Positions 17,794 to 26,766 of a stretch of 64,000 bases of DNA are shown piece by piece (position 1 is the stretch's first letter; each line of letters starts with the position of its first letter). Made by a program: the position numbers and the translations under genes. This stretch comes from HLUCCA09 sp038745585 (GTDB lineage: Bacteria > Pseudomonadota > Alphaproteobacteria > Rhodobacterales > Rhodobacteraceae). The stretch lies in the NCBI GenBank assembly GCA_038745585.1, contig JBCDLH010000004.1, forward strand, positions 248,001 to 312,000, given 5' to 3'. The notes beneath the pieces were generated by a model, which saw nothing but the letters and a program-made list of their open reading frames with translations, was not told where the DNA came from and did not search any database.

Positions 17794-18195
17794 CTAGGGC
17801 GCAGCGGCAGTCACCTCCACTTCAACAACGAATTCGGGCCGCGTGAACCCCGAGACGATCACAAGCGTCGAGGCCGGCAGCGCGTCTTCGGCGCGCCTGG
17901 CCAGCCACCGGTCTCGCGCCGCCATGTAGCCGGCCAAGTGCGCGCGGCCCGTCACGAATGCATTGATCCGCACCACGTCCGCGGCGCCCATCCCGGCCTC
18001 GGCCAGGACGGCGGCGCAATTGGCAAAGCAGAGATCTGCCTGCGCCTCTGCACCTTCGGGAATGTGGCCATCGGCCGTGATGCCGAGTTGACCCGCAGCG
18101 AGCACAAGCCTTTGGCCAGGCGACAATTCGACTCCGTGGGCATAGCGGGCAAACGGCGCCCGAATCGAAGCGGGGCGCAGCATCTTGTGTGGCAT
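17794..18195 (-). CDS. RidA/YjgF/UK114-family protein
   Basis: A 133-residue trimeric-fold RidA-type protein. It shows the N-terminal FARYAHGVEL, LVLAAGQLGIT, QADLCFANCAAVLAEAGM and VVRINAFVTG segments, and the C-terminal ASTLVIVSGFTRPEFVVEVE. The arginine that binds the carboxylate in canonical RidA would fall in the last segment, where FTRPEF is present. RidA proteins hydrolyse enamine/imine intermediates or act as family-specific enamine hydrolases. It is divergent from the ABC importer operon at 18422, and RidA homologues often accompany heterocycle-degrading clusters such as pyrimidine Rut. Confidence 0.85.
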   Translation of the reverse strand: MPHKMLRPASIRAPFARYAHGVELSPGQRLVLAAGQLGITADGHIPEGAEAQADLCFANCAAVLAEAGMGAADVVRINAFVTGRAHLAGYMAARDRWLARRAEDALPASTLVIVSGFTRPEFVVEVEVTAAAP

Positions 18196-18421
18196 CGCGG
18201 ATCTCCTCGTGATCGGGGTCTCTCCTGCCCCAGCGGGACGGGCGCGGCGAGAGGAAGCGGGACCTCGTCGTCGGAGGCGCTCAAAAATCGAGCAGGCCGT
18301 GCGGTTTTTGCTAGCGCGCCGCGCAAACCGTCATAGTCTCCGCAGCTATGCCGCGTGGCCCCTGCGCCCTGCGGGCCTGCGCTTCTAGTTTGGCGCAAAA
18401 CATCACACTGGGGAGATATCA

Positions 18422-19420
18422 ATGAAACCGACCCTTTTGACGTGCACCGCGCTCACGGCGCTTGCGACCGCGGCAGCCGTTCAAGCGCAGGACCTGACAC
18501 CTGTCGTGTTTGGCACCAATTGGCTGGCCCAGGCCGAGCATGGGGGCTTTTATCAGTCGGTGGCCGACGGCACCTACGCCGAATGTGGGCTCGAGGTGGA
18601 GATCATCTCGGGCGGTCCGCAGGTCAACAATCGAGCGCTGATGCTCGCTGGTCGGATCGACTTCCATATGGGCGGCGATCTCCTCCAGGCGTTCAACGCT
18701 GTCAAGGAAGAGATCCCCGTGGTTTCAGTCGCCGCGATCTTTCAAAAGCATCCACAGGTGATCCTCGCACACCCCGGTGAGGCCGACAGCTGGGAGGAGC
18801 TAAAGGACCTTACGCTCCTGATCGGCGACAACGGCTTTGCCTCGTATTACCAGTGGATGATCGCGGCGCACGGCTTCACGGCCGACCAACGCCAACCCTA
18901 TACGTTTAACCCAGCACCCTTCATCGCCGACACGCGCGTCGGCATGCAAGGATACCTGTCATCGGAGCCTTATGCCGTTGAAAAAGAGGCGGGTTTTAAG
19001 CCAAACGTTTTTCTGATCGCCGATGCCGGTTATTCGAGCTACGCAACCACGATCGAGACGATGCAGGCCACAATTGACGAGCGGCCCGAGGTCGTAGAGT
19101 GTTTCGTCGATGGCTCGCTCACCGGTTGGTACAATTACCTCTACGGCGACAGCGCGGCGGCCGATGAGCTGATCAAGACGGCCAATCCGGACATGACCCA
19201 GGACAAGATCGACTTTGCCAAGAACATGATGCGCGAAGAGGGTATTGTGGATTCGGGCGATGCGCTCGAGATGGGGATTGGCGCGATGACCGATGCAAAG
19301 GTCGAAGACTTCTACACCCTGCTCGTCGAGGCGGGCGTGCTCGAAGACGGGCTCGACTGGCAGGCGGCCTATACGCTTGACTTCACGAACAAGAAGGTCG
19401 GAATGGACCTCTTTAACTAG
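18422..19420 (+). CDS. ABC transporter substrate-binding protein, NMT1/THI5-like
   Basis: A 332-residue periplasmic binding protein with a signal peptide (MKPTLLTCTALTALATAAAVQA, cleavage before QDLTP). The mature N-terminus, VVFGTNWLAQAEHGGFYQSV, is the hallmark of NMT1/THI5-like and SsuA/TauA-like proteins that bind pyrimidines, sulfonates or related small molecules. It opens an importer set followed by the ATPase and permease. Binding proteins of this family for thiamine-type pyrimidines exist, but the ligand here cannot be read off. GGGGAG precedes the ATG. Confidence 0.88.
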   Translation: MKPTLLTCTALTALATAAAVQAQDLTPVVFGTNWLAQAEHGGFYQSVADGTYAECGLEVEIISGGPQVNNRALMLAGRIDFHMGGDLLQAFNAVKEEIPVVSVAAIFQKHPQVILAHPGEADSWEELKDLTLLIGDNGFASYYQWMIAAHGFTADQRQPYTFNPAPFIADTRVGMQGYLSSEPYAVEKEAGFKPNVFLIADAGYSSYATTIETMQATIDERPEVVECFVDGSLTGWYNYLYGDSAAADELIKTANPDMTQDKIDFAKNMMREEGIVDSGDALEMGIGAMTDAKVEDFYTLLVEAGVLEDGLDWQAAYTLDFTNKKVGMDLFN

Positions 19421-19560
19421 GGCGGGCCGCTGCCCAACGGGGCAGCCCGTTTGGCGGGAGCGTGCTGTGGGGGCGCGCTCCCGCCGCCCTAGTCCAACAC
19501 AGGCCTCGTCCAACAGGGGCCTCGTCCAGGATTGGTGTAGTCCAAAAGCGAGGGGAGAGC

Positions 19561-20370
19561 ATGCAGCCCCAAACCATCGCCCCCGAGCGGAGAGCGCCCC
19601 CGGCGCAAAGGTCGCGCGCGCCGCTCCTCACGATGGGTGCGGTCGACAAGGTCTTTGGCGGCAACGTTGTCGCATTAAAGGGAATGCAGCTCGATGTGCG
19701 CGAGGGCGATTTCATCTCCCTTTTGGGCCCGTCGGGCTGCGGCAAGTCGACGGCGCTTCGGCTGATCGCGGGGCTGATGGCGCAGACCGCGGGCCGGATC
19801 GAGTGGCAGGGCGCGCGGGAAAAGGGCGATCTCGGCGTTGTGTTTCAGGAGCCGACGCTGATGCCTTGGGCTACGGTGGCGCAAAACGTCTCGTTGCCGT
19901 TTCGCCTCCGCGGCAAGACGCAGTCTTCGGTGCGCGATGCCGTCAAGGATGCGCTCGATCTCGTCGGGCTCGCAAGTTTTATGGATGCCTATCCGCGCGA
20001 GCTTTCGGGGGGCATGAAGATGCGCGTCTCGATTGCGCGGGCGATGGTCACCCATCCCCGGCTGATCCTAATGGACGAGCCCTTTGCCGCGCTCGATGAG
20101 ATCACGCGGTTCAAGCTTAACAACGATCTTTTAAAGCTGAAGGAGAAGATCGACTGTACGGTGATCTTTGTGACGCATTCCGTTTTTGAATCGGTCTTTC
20201 TGTCGGACCGCATTGTCGTCATGGCGGCGCGCCCGGGCCGGGTGATCCGCGAATTGGCGGTGGACGAGCCCTATCCGCGGTCGGAGACGTTCCGCACCTC
20301 GGCCGATTACGCCGCCCATTGCCGAGCGGCCTCCGATGCGCTGCATGCAGCGATGGGGGAGGCGGCATGA
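19561..20370 (+). CDS. ABC transporter ATP-binding protein
   Basis: A 269-residue ATPase of the nitrate/sulfonate/pyrimidine importer class. Walker A is GPSGCGKST, the signature is LSGGMKMRVSIARA, Walker B is LILMDEPFAALDE and the switch histidine is in FVTHSVFES. The start at 19561 is chosen because GAGGGGAG precedes it and the residues before the ATG are low-complexity. It lies 140 bases after the binding-protein gene. Confidence 0.9.
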   Translation: MQPQTIAPERRAPPAQRSRAPLLTMGAVDKVFGGNVVALKGMQLDVREGDFISLLGPSGCGKSTALRLIAGLMAQTAGRIEWQGAREKGDLGVVFQEPTLMPWATVAQNVSLPFRLRGKTQSSVRDAVKDALDLVGLASFMDAYPRELSGGMKMRVSIARAMVTHPRLILMDEPFAALDEITRFKLNNDLLKLKEKIDCTVIFVTHSVFESVFLSDRIVVMAARPGRVIRELAVDEPYPRSETFRTSADYAAHCRAASDALHAAMGEAA

Positions 20371-20375
20371 GGGGC

Positions 20376-20443
20376 GCTCCCGCCTCCAACGGTCGCCTGA
20401 CGGCGCCCGCCTCCGTTGGGCCAGGCACGGCTGCGCCGTGCGG
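20376..20443. repeat. intergenic repeat element, copy A
   Basis: The 301-base gap between the ATPase and permease genes contains an element sharing with 27574-27640, in the same order and spacing, GCTCCCGCCTCCA, CGGCGCC and TCCGTTGGGCC, and ending in a hairpin (GCACGGC-tgc-GCCGTGC). The rest of the gap, including a GCCTCCGGCGGCGATATTT segment near 20488, is probably also repetitive spacer and holds no gene. Confidence 0.55.
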
Positions 20444-20671
20444 CGGCGCTTTGTCCTTGGCACAGCGCCCGGCGGGGTCAGTGGGACGCCTCCGGCGGCG
20501 ATATTTGCCGCAAGAAGAAGCCCTGGGCGGGGCCCTCTCGATGGGGATCGTCCGGACACGGGCAAAGGCACTGACCCCGACAAGGACACGGACTCGGGCA
20601 TCGACGCAGGAACAGGCCGGAGCGGGGCATATGGCCCGGCGCCGCGCGCATCCGAGAGTGGGAGGGGCGCG

Positions 20672-21538
20672 ATGAGCCTGGCCGAAGAGCAACGGGGCCT
20701 TGCCGGCGCGCCGCAGGTCGATGTCGAAGAAGTCCGCCGCGCCCGGGCGCGGCGGATCAACAGAGTCGCGAAATGGGCGCTGCCGGTCCTAGTGATGGTC
20801 GCAGCGCTCTGGCTCTGGGATCGGGTCGTCGTCTGGAACGAGATCCCGCATTACATTTTGCCCGGTCCCGACCGCGTCTGGGCTTCTCTGACCGGCGACT
20901 TCGCGATCCTGATGGATGCGGCCTGGCTCACGGGGCGGATCACTGTCATGGCCCTGGCACTTGCGGTGATCGGGGGCGCGGGGCTCGCGATCCTTTTTAA
21001 CCAGTCGAAAATGCTCGAGATGTCGTTCTACCCATACGCGGTGATCCTACAGGTGACGCCCGTTGTCGCCATTGCACCGCTTATTTTCATCTATGTCGAC
21101 AGCAAGATCGCGGGGATGCTCCTTTGCGCGTGGTTGGTCGCGTTCTTTCCGGTGCTCTCCTCGACCACGCTGGGGCTGAATTCGGTCGATCACAACCTGC
21201 GGGATCTCTTTCAGATCTACGGCGCGAGCCGGTGGCAGAAGCTGGTGATGCTGCAACTGCCCTCGGCGCTGCCCTATTTTCTTGGCGGGCTCAAAATCGC
21301 GGGCGGGCTCTCTTTGATTGGGGCGGTCGTCGCCGAGCTCGTTGCGGGCACGGGCGGGATCGGCTCGGGGCTTGCTTTTCGGATCCAAGAGGCTGGCTAT
21401 CGGCTCAACATCGCGCGGATGTTCGCGGCGCTGTCGCTGGTTGCGGCGATGGGGGTCTTCATCTTTGCGCTTCTCTCGCTCTTCTCGCACATGCTCTTGC
21501 GCAAATGGCACGAGAGCGCGGTGCGCCGGGAGACATGA
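20672..21538 (+). CDS. ABC transporter permease
   Basis: A 288-residue integral membrane permease of the SsuC/TauC-like class with about six helices from residue 35. It carries the BPD-type coupling region in IYGASRWQKLVMLQLPSALPYFLGGLK, where EAA-loop-like residues contact the ATPase. GGAGGGG lies 5-6 bases before the ATG at 20672. A longer open frame runs upstream through repeat-like DNA and is not used. Its stop overlaps the start of the next gene by 4 bases (ATGA), linking transport to the amidohydrolase. Confidence 0.9.
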   Translation: MSLAEEQRGLAGAPQVDVEEVRRARARRINRVAKWALPVLVMVAALWLWDRVVVWNEIPHYILPGPDRVWASLTGDFAILMDAAWLTGRITVMALALAVIGGAGLAILFNQSKMLEMSFYPYAVILQVTPVVAIAPLIFIYVDSKIAGMLLCAWLVAFFPVLSSTTLGLNSVDHNLRDLFQIYGASRWQKLVMLQLPSALPYFLGGLKIAGGLSLIGAVVAELVAGTGGIGSGLAFRIQEAGYRLNIARMFAALSLVAAMGVFIFALLSLFSHMLLRKWHESAVRRET

Positions 21539-22836
21539 TGAGCTTTGACACGCTGGCCGCCCGGATCGCAGAGGGACCAATTCGTCTTCTGAACGCCACA
21601 GTCCCAGCCTGCCTTCTGGGCCAGCCCGGTGATCTCGTCCTGCGAGACATCTCGATCGCAGAGGGGCGGATCGCCGAAAGTGGGGGCGCGACGCTCGACC
21701 TTGGGGGGGCCATGGTCTTTCCCGCTTTCGTGGACATGCACGCGCATCTCGACAAGGGCCACATCTGGGACCGTGCACCGAACCCGGACGGCACGTTTCT
21801 GGGCGCGCTGGGCGCTGTGCGGGCCGACACGGAGGCCAACTGGTCGGCGGACGATGTGCGCCGGCGTGCTGACTTCTCCCTGCGCTGCGCCTTTGCCCAC
21901 GGGACCCGCGCGATCCGCACGCATATCGACTCGCGCCCGCCACAGGACGACATCTCCTGGCCCGTCTTCCGCGCGCTACGCGCGGATTGGGCGGGGCGGA
22001 TCGACCTTCAAGGGGTCTGCCTTATCGGGATCGACAGCTTCTCCGAGCATGGGGCGTTTGCCCATACGGCCGATCTGGTGGCCGCCTCAGGCGGGGTACT
22101 TGGGATGGTAACCTATCCAGTGCCCGAACTCCGCGCGCACCTCCGTGCCTTCTTCCGGATGGCAGAGGCGCGCGGCCTTGCGGCGGATTTCCACGTGGAC
22201 GAGACGATGGATCCGGCATCCGAGACCTTGCGCGCAATTGCCGAGACAGTGCTTGAGACCGGCTTTGCAGAGCCCGTCGTCGTCGGGCATTGCTGTTCGC
22301 TTTCGACTCAGGATGAGGCGCGCGCTCTAGACACGCTAGATCTGGTGGCGAAGGCCGGGATCCACGTCGTCTCGCTACCAATGTGTAACCTTTACCTACA
22401 GGACCGCCACGCGGGGCGCACGCCGCGCGGGCGCGGGATCACGCTTGTCCACGAGATGCGCGCGCGGGGCATCCCGGTCGCCTTCGCGTCAGACAATACC
22501 CGTGATCCGTTCTATGCCTATGGAGATATGGATATGATCGAGGTTCTTCGCGAGGCGACCCGGATCGGCCATCTCGACCATTCGCGCGAAGATTGGGCCT
22601 CGTCAGTCCTCTGCACACCGACCGATGCGTGCGGCTTTGCTGTTCAGGACATTGCCCCCGGCCATCCCGCCGATCTCGTGATCTGTCGCGCGCGGTCCTG
22701 GACCGAGCTTTTTGCGCGCCCGCAGGCCGACCGGATCGTGCTACGCGGCGGTGTGCCGATCGATCGGACCCTGCCCGACTATGCCGAGCTCGACGACCTC
22801 ATGATCAAGACAGCCATCCCGGAGCCCGCGCAATGA
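21535..22836 (+). CDS. cytosine-deaminase-like amidohydrolase
   Basis: A 433-residue metal-dependent amidohydrolase close to the CodA family. The first metal motif is DMHAHLDKG (His69, His71). Later come FHVDETMDP, VVGHCCSLS and the catalytic aspartate in FASDNTRDPF. CodA-type enzymes deaminate cytosine, creatinine or related cyclic amidines. The histidine/aspartate pattern is complete, so it should be active. The substrate cannot be decided from sequence. It overlaps both the permease before it and the FAD oxidase after it by 4 bases. Confidence 0.85.
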   Translation: MMSFDTLAARIAEGPIRLLNATVPACLLGQPGDLVLRDISIAEGRIAESGGATLDLGGAMVFPAFVDMHAHLDKGHIWDRAPNPDGTFLGALGAVRADTEANWSADDVRRRADFSLRCAFAHGTRAIRTHIDSRPPQDDISWPVFRALRADWAGRIDLQGVCLIGIDSFSEHGAFAHTADLVAASGGVLGMVTYPVPELRAHLRAFFRMAEARGLAADFHVDETMDPASETLRAIAETVLETGFAEPVVVGHCCSLSTQDEARALDTLDLVAKAGIHVVSLPMCNLYLQDRHAGRTPRGRGITLVHEMRARGIPVAFASDNTRDPFYAYGDMDMIEVLREATRIGHLDHSREDWASSVLCTPTDACGFAVQDIAPGHPADLVICRARSWTELFARPQADRIVLRGGVPIDRTLPDYAELDDLMIKTAIPEPAQ

Positions 22837-24236
22837 GCATCGATATCGCCGCCGCCAAAGCCGCTCTTGCCCATCTCGACCTCGACGAGAACCCCTCCTC
22901 GCTCAAGGCCAAAAGCCGGGACTTCTTTTGGTATTCGCCGGTGCTGAAGGCGCGGCTCGACCATGTGATGGCCGACTTCGCTGTTTCACCGCGGTCCGAG
23001 GCGGAGGTGATCGAAGTGCTGAAGACCTGTTACCGGCACAATGTCCCGGTGACGACGCGCGGCGCGGGCACTGGGAACTATGGGCAGGCGATGCCGTTGG
23101 AAGGCGGCTGCGTGATGCATTTGCGGCATCTGAACCGCGTCAAGGACATGGCTCCCGGCCGTGTGGTGACCGAGCCTGGGGTGCTACTCAAGGATCTCGA
23201 CGCCCATTGCATCGCGCATTCGGGCCAGGAGTTGCGCATGTTCTCCTCGACCTGGGCGACCGCGACCATCGGCGGCTTCATCGCGGGCGGGTCGGGCGGT
23301 GTCGGGTCCTGCACGTGGGGGTCGCTCCGCGATCTGGGCAATATCATCCGCCTGCGTGTGGTGACGATGGAAGACGAGCCGCGTGTTTTGGAGTTTACCG
23401 GCGAGGAGCTCGCACGGGTGTCCCACGCCTATGGCACGAACGGGATCATCACCGAGATCGAGATGCCGCTTGCCCCGGCCTATGCCTGGACGGGTCTCTT
23501 CGTGGCGTTCGAAGACTTCACGGAGGCCGCGCAGTTCGCGCTCGATGTGGCCAATGAAGATGGCATCCTGATCAAGCTCTCCACCGTCTTTGAGGCACCA
23601 ACGGCGCATGCCTACTTTCAGCGGGTGCGGCCGCATGTGGGCGAGGCCACACATCTGGTTGCGCTCATGGTCGCGCCGCACGCCATGGATGGGTTCCTAA
23701 CTTTCCTTGGCCGGCAGCCCGCGGCACGCTTAATCTACCGCTCGGATGATGAGACCGGTTGGGATCGGTCGCCCGGGCCGGTCTTTGAGTATGGCTGGAA
23801 CCACACCACGCTCCGCGCGCTCAAGGTTGACCCGTCAATCACGTATCTGCAGGTGCGCTACGGCTATCCTCGGCATATGGAACTGGTGGAGCAGATCCGC
23901 TCCGAGTTCTCGCCAGAGCTCCTGCAGCACTTGGAGGTGTTGCGCGAGGGCGGCAAATGCATGTTCGCCGGGCTGACGCTGGTGAAGTTCACGACCGAAG
24001 AGCGGCTCGACGCGATCATTCGGCGCCATGAGGAACTGGGGGCAATGGTCTTCAACCCGCATCGCTACACGCTCGAAGAAGGCGGGCGGCAAACGGTGGA
24101 CGACCGGCAGCTCGCCTTCAAGCGCGAGGCGGATCCAAAAGGCCTGCTCAACCCTGGAAAGATGATCGCATGGGATGATCCGGATTGGGACTATGGCCGC
24201 ATGTACGCCTATCCCAAGATTCAAGCGGCGGAGTGA
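22833..24236 (+). CDS. FAD-binding (PCMH/GlcD-type) oxidoreductase
   Basis: A 467-residue flavoprotein. The N-terminal FAD_binding_4 domain shows NVPVTTRGAGTGNYGQAMP, VVTEPGVLL, and the pyrophosphate-contacting TATIGGFIAGGSGGVGS near residue 140. The C-terminal substrate part ends with LLNPGKMI, typical of lactate/glycolate oxidase-like enzymes. It starts with ATGA overlap with the amidohydrolase. It probably oxidises a product of that enzyme, but this rests only on the gene coupling. Confidence 0.87.
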   Translation: MSIDIAAAKAALAHLDLDENPSSLKAKSRDFFWYSPVLKARLDHVMADFAVSPRSEAEVIEVLKTCYRHNVPVTTRGAGTGNYGQAMPLEGGCVMHLRHLNRVKDMAPGRVVTEPGVLLKDLDAHCIAHSGQELRMFSSTWATATIGGFIAGGSGGVGSCTWGSLRDLGNIIRLRVVTMEDEPRVLEFTGEELARVSHAYGTNGIITEIEMPLAPAYAWTGLFVAFEDFTEAAQFALDVANEDGILIKLSTVFEAPTAHAYFQRVRPHVGEATHLVALMVAPHAMDGFLTFLGRQPAARLIYRSDDETGWDRSPGPVFEYGWNHTTLRALKVDPSITYLQVRYGYPRHMELVEQIRSEFSPELLQHLEVLREGGKCMFAGLTLVKFTTEERLDAIIRRHEELGAMVFNPHRYTLEEGGRQTVDDRQLAFKREADPKGLLNPGKMIAWDDPDWDYGRMYAYPKIQAAE

Positions 24237-24331
24237 AACGGAGCGCTCATCGCTCATGCGGCGGCCGTCGGGATGGCGCGTCTTGCGCCTCGGCCGCAGG
24301 GTGCGGTGCGGAGGGCAGGCCGCAGCGCCGT

Positions 24332-24559
24332 GAGTATTTCTACCAAGCTGATGGAAGAAGAGCGCTCCGGCCCCGAGGGGGTGGTCGCTGGGCGCTGCCC
24401 GAGGGGACCGGAGCGCGGCATGTCCGGGCCGGGGTGCCCCGGAGCCGGTCCATCACCTTGGGCGGTCATCGGCTCTCCAGCCTGTACCGCGCCGTCGATC
24501 GTCGCGCGTTAACCTTAATACTTGCTTATTGCGCCTCCATCAGCTTGGCGAAAATACTC
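24332..24559. repeat. inverted pair of a short intergenic repeat
   Basis: In the 364-base gap after the FAD oxidase, a 25-base sequence at 24332-24356 (GAGTATTT, then CCAAGCTGATGGA) recurs in reverse orientation at 24534-24559 with only a few differences. GAGTATTT-N-CAAG-type segments recur between genes in Rhodobacteraceae. No gene is seen in the gap from 24237 to 24600. Confidence 0.6.
24362..24416. terminator. long hairpin, possible terminator of the importer operon
   Basis: GCGCTCCGG at 24362-24370 and its complement CCGGAGCGC at 24408-24416 form a 9-bp stem that extends inwards by a further CCC/GGG after one mismatch. A second GC hairpin (CCGGGG-tg-CCCCGG) follows at once. There is no T-run. 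It would separate the FAD oxidase from the flavodoxin-fold genes. Confidence 0.45.
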
Positions 24560-24600
24560 TGTCGCGGCAGGGCAGCCGCCACGGCGCAGGGACGGCAGGG

Positions 24601-25182
24601 ATGACCAGAGCGCTTGTTCTCTTTGCGCATCCGTGCCCTGAGAGCTATTCGGCCTCCCTGCACGACACCGTTGTAGAGACACTCGAGCAGCGGGGTTGGC
24701 AGGTCGACGATTGCGACCTGAACGCCGAAGGCTTTAGCCCCGTTCTGACCGAGGGCGAGCGGCGCGGCTATCATGCGGTCGGCGCAAACGTCGCGCCGGT
24801 TGCGTCCTATGTGGAGAGGTTGCGCGCCGCCGAAGCCTTGGTCTTGGTGTTTCCGGTGTGGAACTTCGGCTATCCGGCTGTTCTCAAAGGCTTCTTTGAT
24901 CGGGTCTTCCTGCCGGGCGTGTCGTTCCGTCTCGAAGACGGCTTCGTTAAACCCAACCTCACGCATATCCGCCGGCTCGCCGCCGTGACGACCTATGGCG
25001 GCACGCGGATGCGCGCCCTTTTTGCGGGCGACCCGCCGCGGTGCTCTGTCCGGCGCGCTCTTTGGCACGTTTGCCGACCGCGCAAGATGCGGTATCTGGC
25101 GCTTTATGACATGAACCGGGCCAGTGTTTCGAAACGGCAGGCGTTTCTGGCCCGGGTCGAGAGGGAGATGAAGGAGTTTTGA
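24601..25182 (+). CDS. flavodoxin-fold NAD(P)H oxidoreductase, copy 1
   Basis: A 193-residue protein of the NQO1/MdaB-like Flavodoxin_2 family. The N-terminal FMN/FAD phosphate loop is VLFAHPCPESYSASLHD and the flavin-contacting segment is VFPVWNFGYPAVLKGFFDRVFLPG. A later ATG is chosen over an upstream in-frame one (24529) because the family begins with the LVLFAHP strand and a GGCAGGG lies just before 24601. It precedes a homologous gene by 4 bases. It would reduce a quinone, imine or nitro-type group with NAD(P)H. Confidence 0.82.
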   Translation: MTRALVLFAHPCPESYSASLHDTVVETLEQRGWQVDDCDLNAEGFSPVLTEGERRGYHAVGANVAPVASYVERLRAAEALVLVFPVWNFGYPAVLKGFFDRVFLPGVSFRLEDGFVKPNLTHIRRLAAVTTYGGTRMRALFAGDPPRCSVRRALWHVCRPRKMRYLALYDMNRASVSKRQAFLARVEREMKEF

Positions 25183-25186
25183 GCCG

Positions 25187-25816
25187 ATGCGAGCGCTTGT
25201 CGTTTATTGCCACCCAAAGGAGGGCAGCTTTACCGCTGCGGTGCGCGACGCGGTCCTCGAACGGCTCGACGCGGCAGGGGCCGAACTCCGCCTACACGAC
25301 CTCTATCGCCAGGGTTTTCGCGCCACTCTCAGCGCAGAGGAATGGGAGACGTACCTCGACAGCCCGGCCAATCGTGGGCCGGTCTCGGCGGAGATCGCCG
25401 ACCTTGCCTGGTGCGACACGTTGATCTTTGTCTATCCGACATGGTGGTACGGCCAACCAGCGATCCTCAAAGGCTGGCTTGACCGCGTCATGCTGCCGGA
25501 TGTCGCGTTCCTAATGCCCAAAGACGGCCAAGCAGGGATCCGGCCCGCACTCACGCAAGTCAAGCGTCTCGGCGTTTTTACCACATGCGGGGCGAGTTGG
25601 TGGCTGACGCGCTATATTGGGACGCCGGGCAAGCGAACGCTTCTCAGGGGCCTTGGGCTTGTTTGCGCCAAGCCCCTGCGCACCGTCTTTGCGGCCCATT
25701 ACAACATGGATGCCTCTACACCCGCGAGCCGGGCGCGGCATCTCGGTCGCGTGCGCGCGAAGATGGACCGGCTCACGGGCTATCGCGCCCCAACCCAACG
25801 TGAGGCGACAGCGTGA
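25187..25816 (+). CDS. flavodoxin-fold NAD(P)H oxidoreductase, copy 2
   Basis: A 209-residue Flavodoxin_2 paralogue of the preceding gene, beginning MRALVVYCHPKEGSFTAA and carrying FVYPTWWYGQPAILKGWLDRVMLPD. The two share the fold and motif order but differ widely elsewhere (SWWLTRYIGTPGKR here only), so this is an old duplication or two independent recruits. They may work as a heteromer or on successive steps. It overlaps the oxygenase gene by 4 bases (GTGA). Confidence 0.82.
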   Translation: MRALVVYCHPKEGSFTAAVRDAVLERLDAAGAELRLHDLYRQGFRATLSAEEWETYLDSPANRGPVSAEIADLAWCDTLIFVYPTWWYGQPAILKGWLDRVMLPDVAFLMPKDGQAGIRPALTQVKRLGVFTTCGASWWLTRYIGTPGKRTLLRGLGLVCAKPLRTVFAAHYNMDASTPASRARHLGRVRAKMDRLTGYRAPTQREATA

Positions 25817-26766
25817 CGGCGTCCGCGCGGGCCATTCCCCTCCTCGATTGGCAGCGCTATGCCGGAGGCGGCGATGAGGACGGGTTCGTGCACGATCTGG
25901 GAGCGGCGTGCCGTGGGCCTGGGTTTTTCCTCCTAAGCCATCACGGCGTCGATCATCGTTTGATCGACGACGTCTTTGCTGCGGCAGACGCGTTTTTCGC
26001 CCTTCCCGAAGCCGACAAGGCGCCCCTTTCGATCATGAACAACCCGCACAATCGAGGCTGGACTCCGTTTGGCAGCGAAAACCTCGATGACGGCAAGCCG
26101 GAAACGGTCGACCGGAAGGAGGCGTTCAATATCGGGCTCGACCTATCGCCCGAGGATCCGCGGATCCTGGCGGGGGAGCCCTTCCGCGGGATCAACCTTT
26201 GGCCCGATCTGCCCGGCTTTCGCGATGTGATGCTGCGCTACTTCGAGGCCGTGCTCAACCTGGGGCGGTGCTTACATCGGCCAATCGCCCGGGATCTGGG
26301 GCTTGACGATCTGTGGTTTGAGGACAAGCTCGACGCGCCGCTCGCGACGCTGCGCCTGCTGCATTATCCGGCCGCAAGCGGCGCGGCCGGAGAGATTGGG
26401 GCGGGTGCACATACCGATTACGGCTCGATCACGCTTTTGCGCACCGATGGCGAGGCTGGGCTGCAAGTCCGCCCGCGCGGCGGGGATTGGATCGACCTGC
26501 CGGCGCATCCGGATGCGTTCGTCGTCAATATCGGCGATTGTCTGATGCGCTGGACAAATGACCTTTATGCATCGACGCCGCACCGCGTCACACCGCCAAA
26601 GCGCACGCGCCGCTCGATTGCGTTCTTTCTAGACCCAAACCCTGATGCGGTGATCTCTGCTTTGCCGGGCACGGGGGCGGCAAAGTACCCTGCAGTAACC
26701 GGTGCCGAGTACCTGCGGATGCGGCTCGACGCGACCTACGGTACGGTGGACGGGGCGGGGGGGTGA
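25813..26766 (+). CDS. 2-oxoglutarate/Fe(II) oxygenase, isopenicillin-N-synthase-like
   Basis: A 317-residue double-stranded beta-helix oxygenase starting at GTG. The iron ligands are His200 and Asp202 (AHTDYGSITLL) and His257 (STPHRV). The 2-oxoglutarate-binding Arg267-x-Ser-type pair appears as RTRRSIAFFLDP. The N-terminal GFFLLSHHGVD and the NNPHNRGWTPFGSE segment are typical of this family, which hydroxylates or oxidatively cyclises small molecules; thymine-7-hydroxylase belongs here too. All key residues are intact. It overlaps its neighbours on both sides, so it is part of the same translational chain. Confidence 0.87.
   Translation: MTASARAIPLLDWQRYAGGGDEDGFVHDLGAACRGPGFFLLSHHGVDHRLIDDVFAAADAFFALPEADKAPLSIMNNPHNRGWTPFGSENLDDGKPETVDRKEAFNIGLDLSPEDPRILAGEPFRGINLWPDLPGFRDVMLRYFEAVLNLGRCLHRPIARDLGLDDLWFEDKLDAPLATLRLLHYPAASGAAGEIGAGAHTDYGSITLLRTDGEAGLQVRPRGGDWIDLPAHPDAFVVNIGDCLMRWTNDLYASTPHRVTPPKRTRRSIAFFLDPNPDAVISALPGTGAAKYPAVTGAEYLRMRLDATYGTVDGAGG

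Noticed and set aside
18196..18421. Thiamine-pyrophosphate or other riboswitch before the NMT1/THI5-like binding protein
   Set aside because: No CUGAGA-type core or other known riboswitch pattern could be found in the leader.
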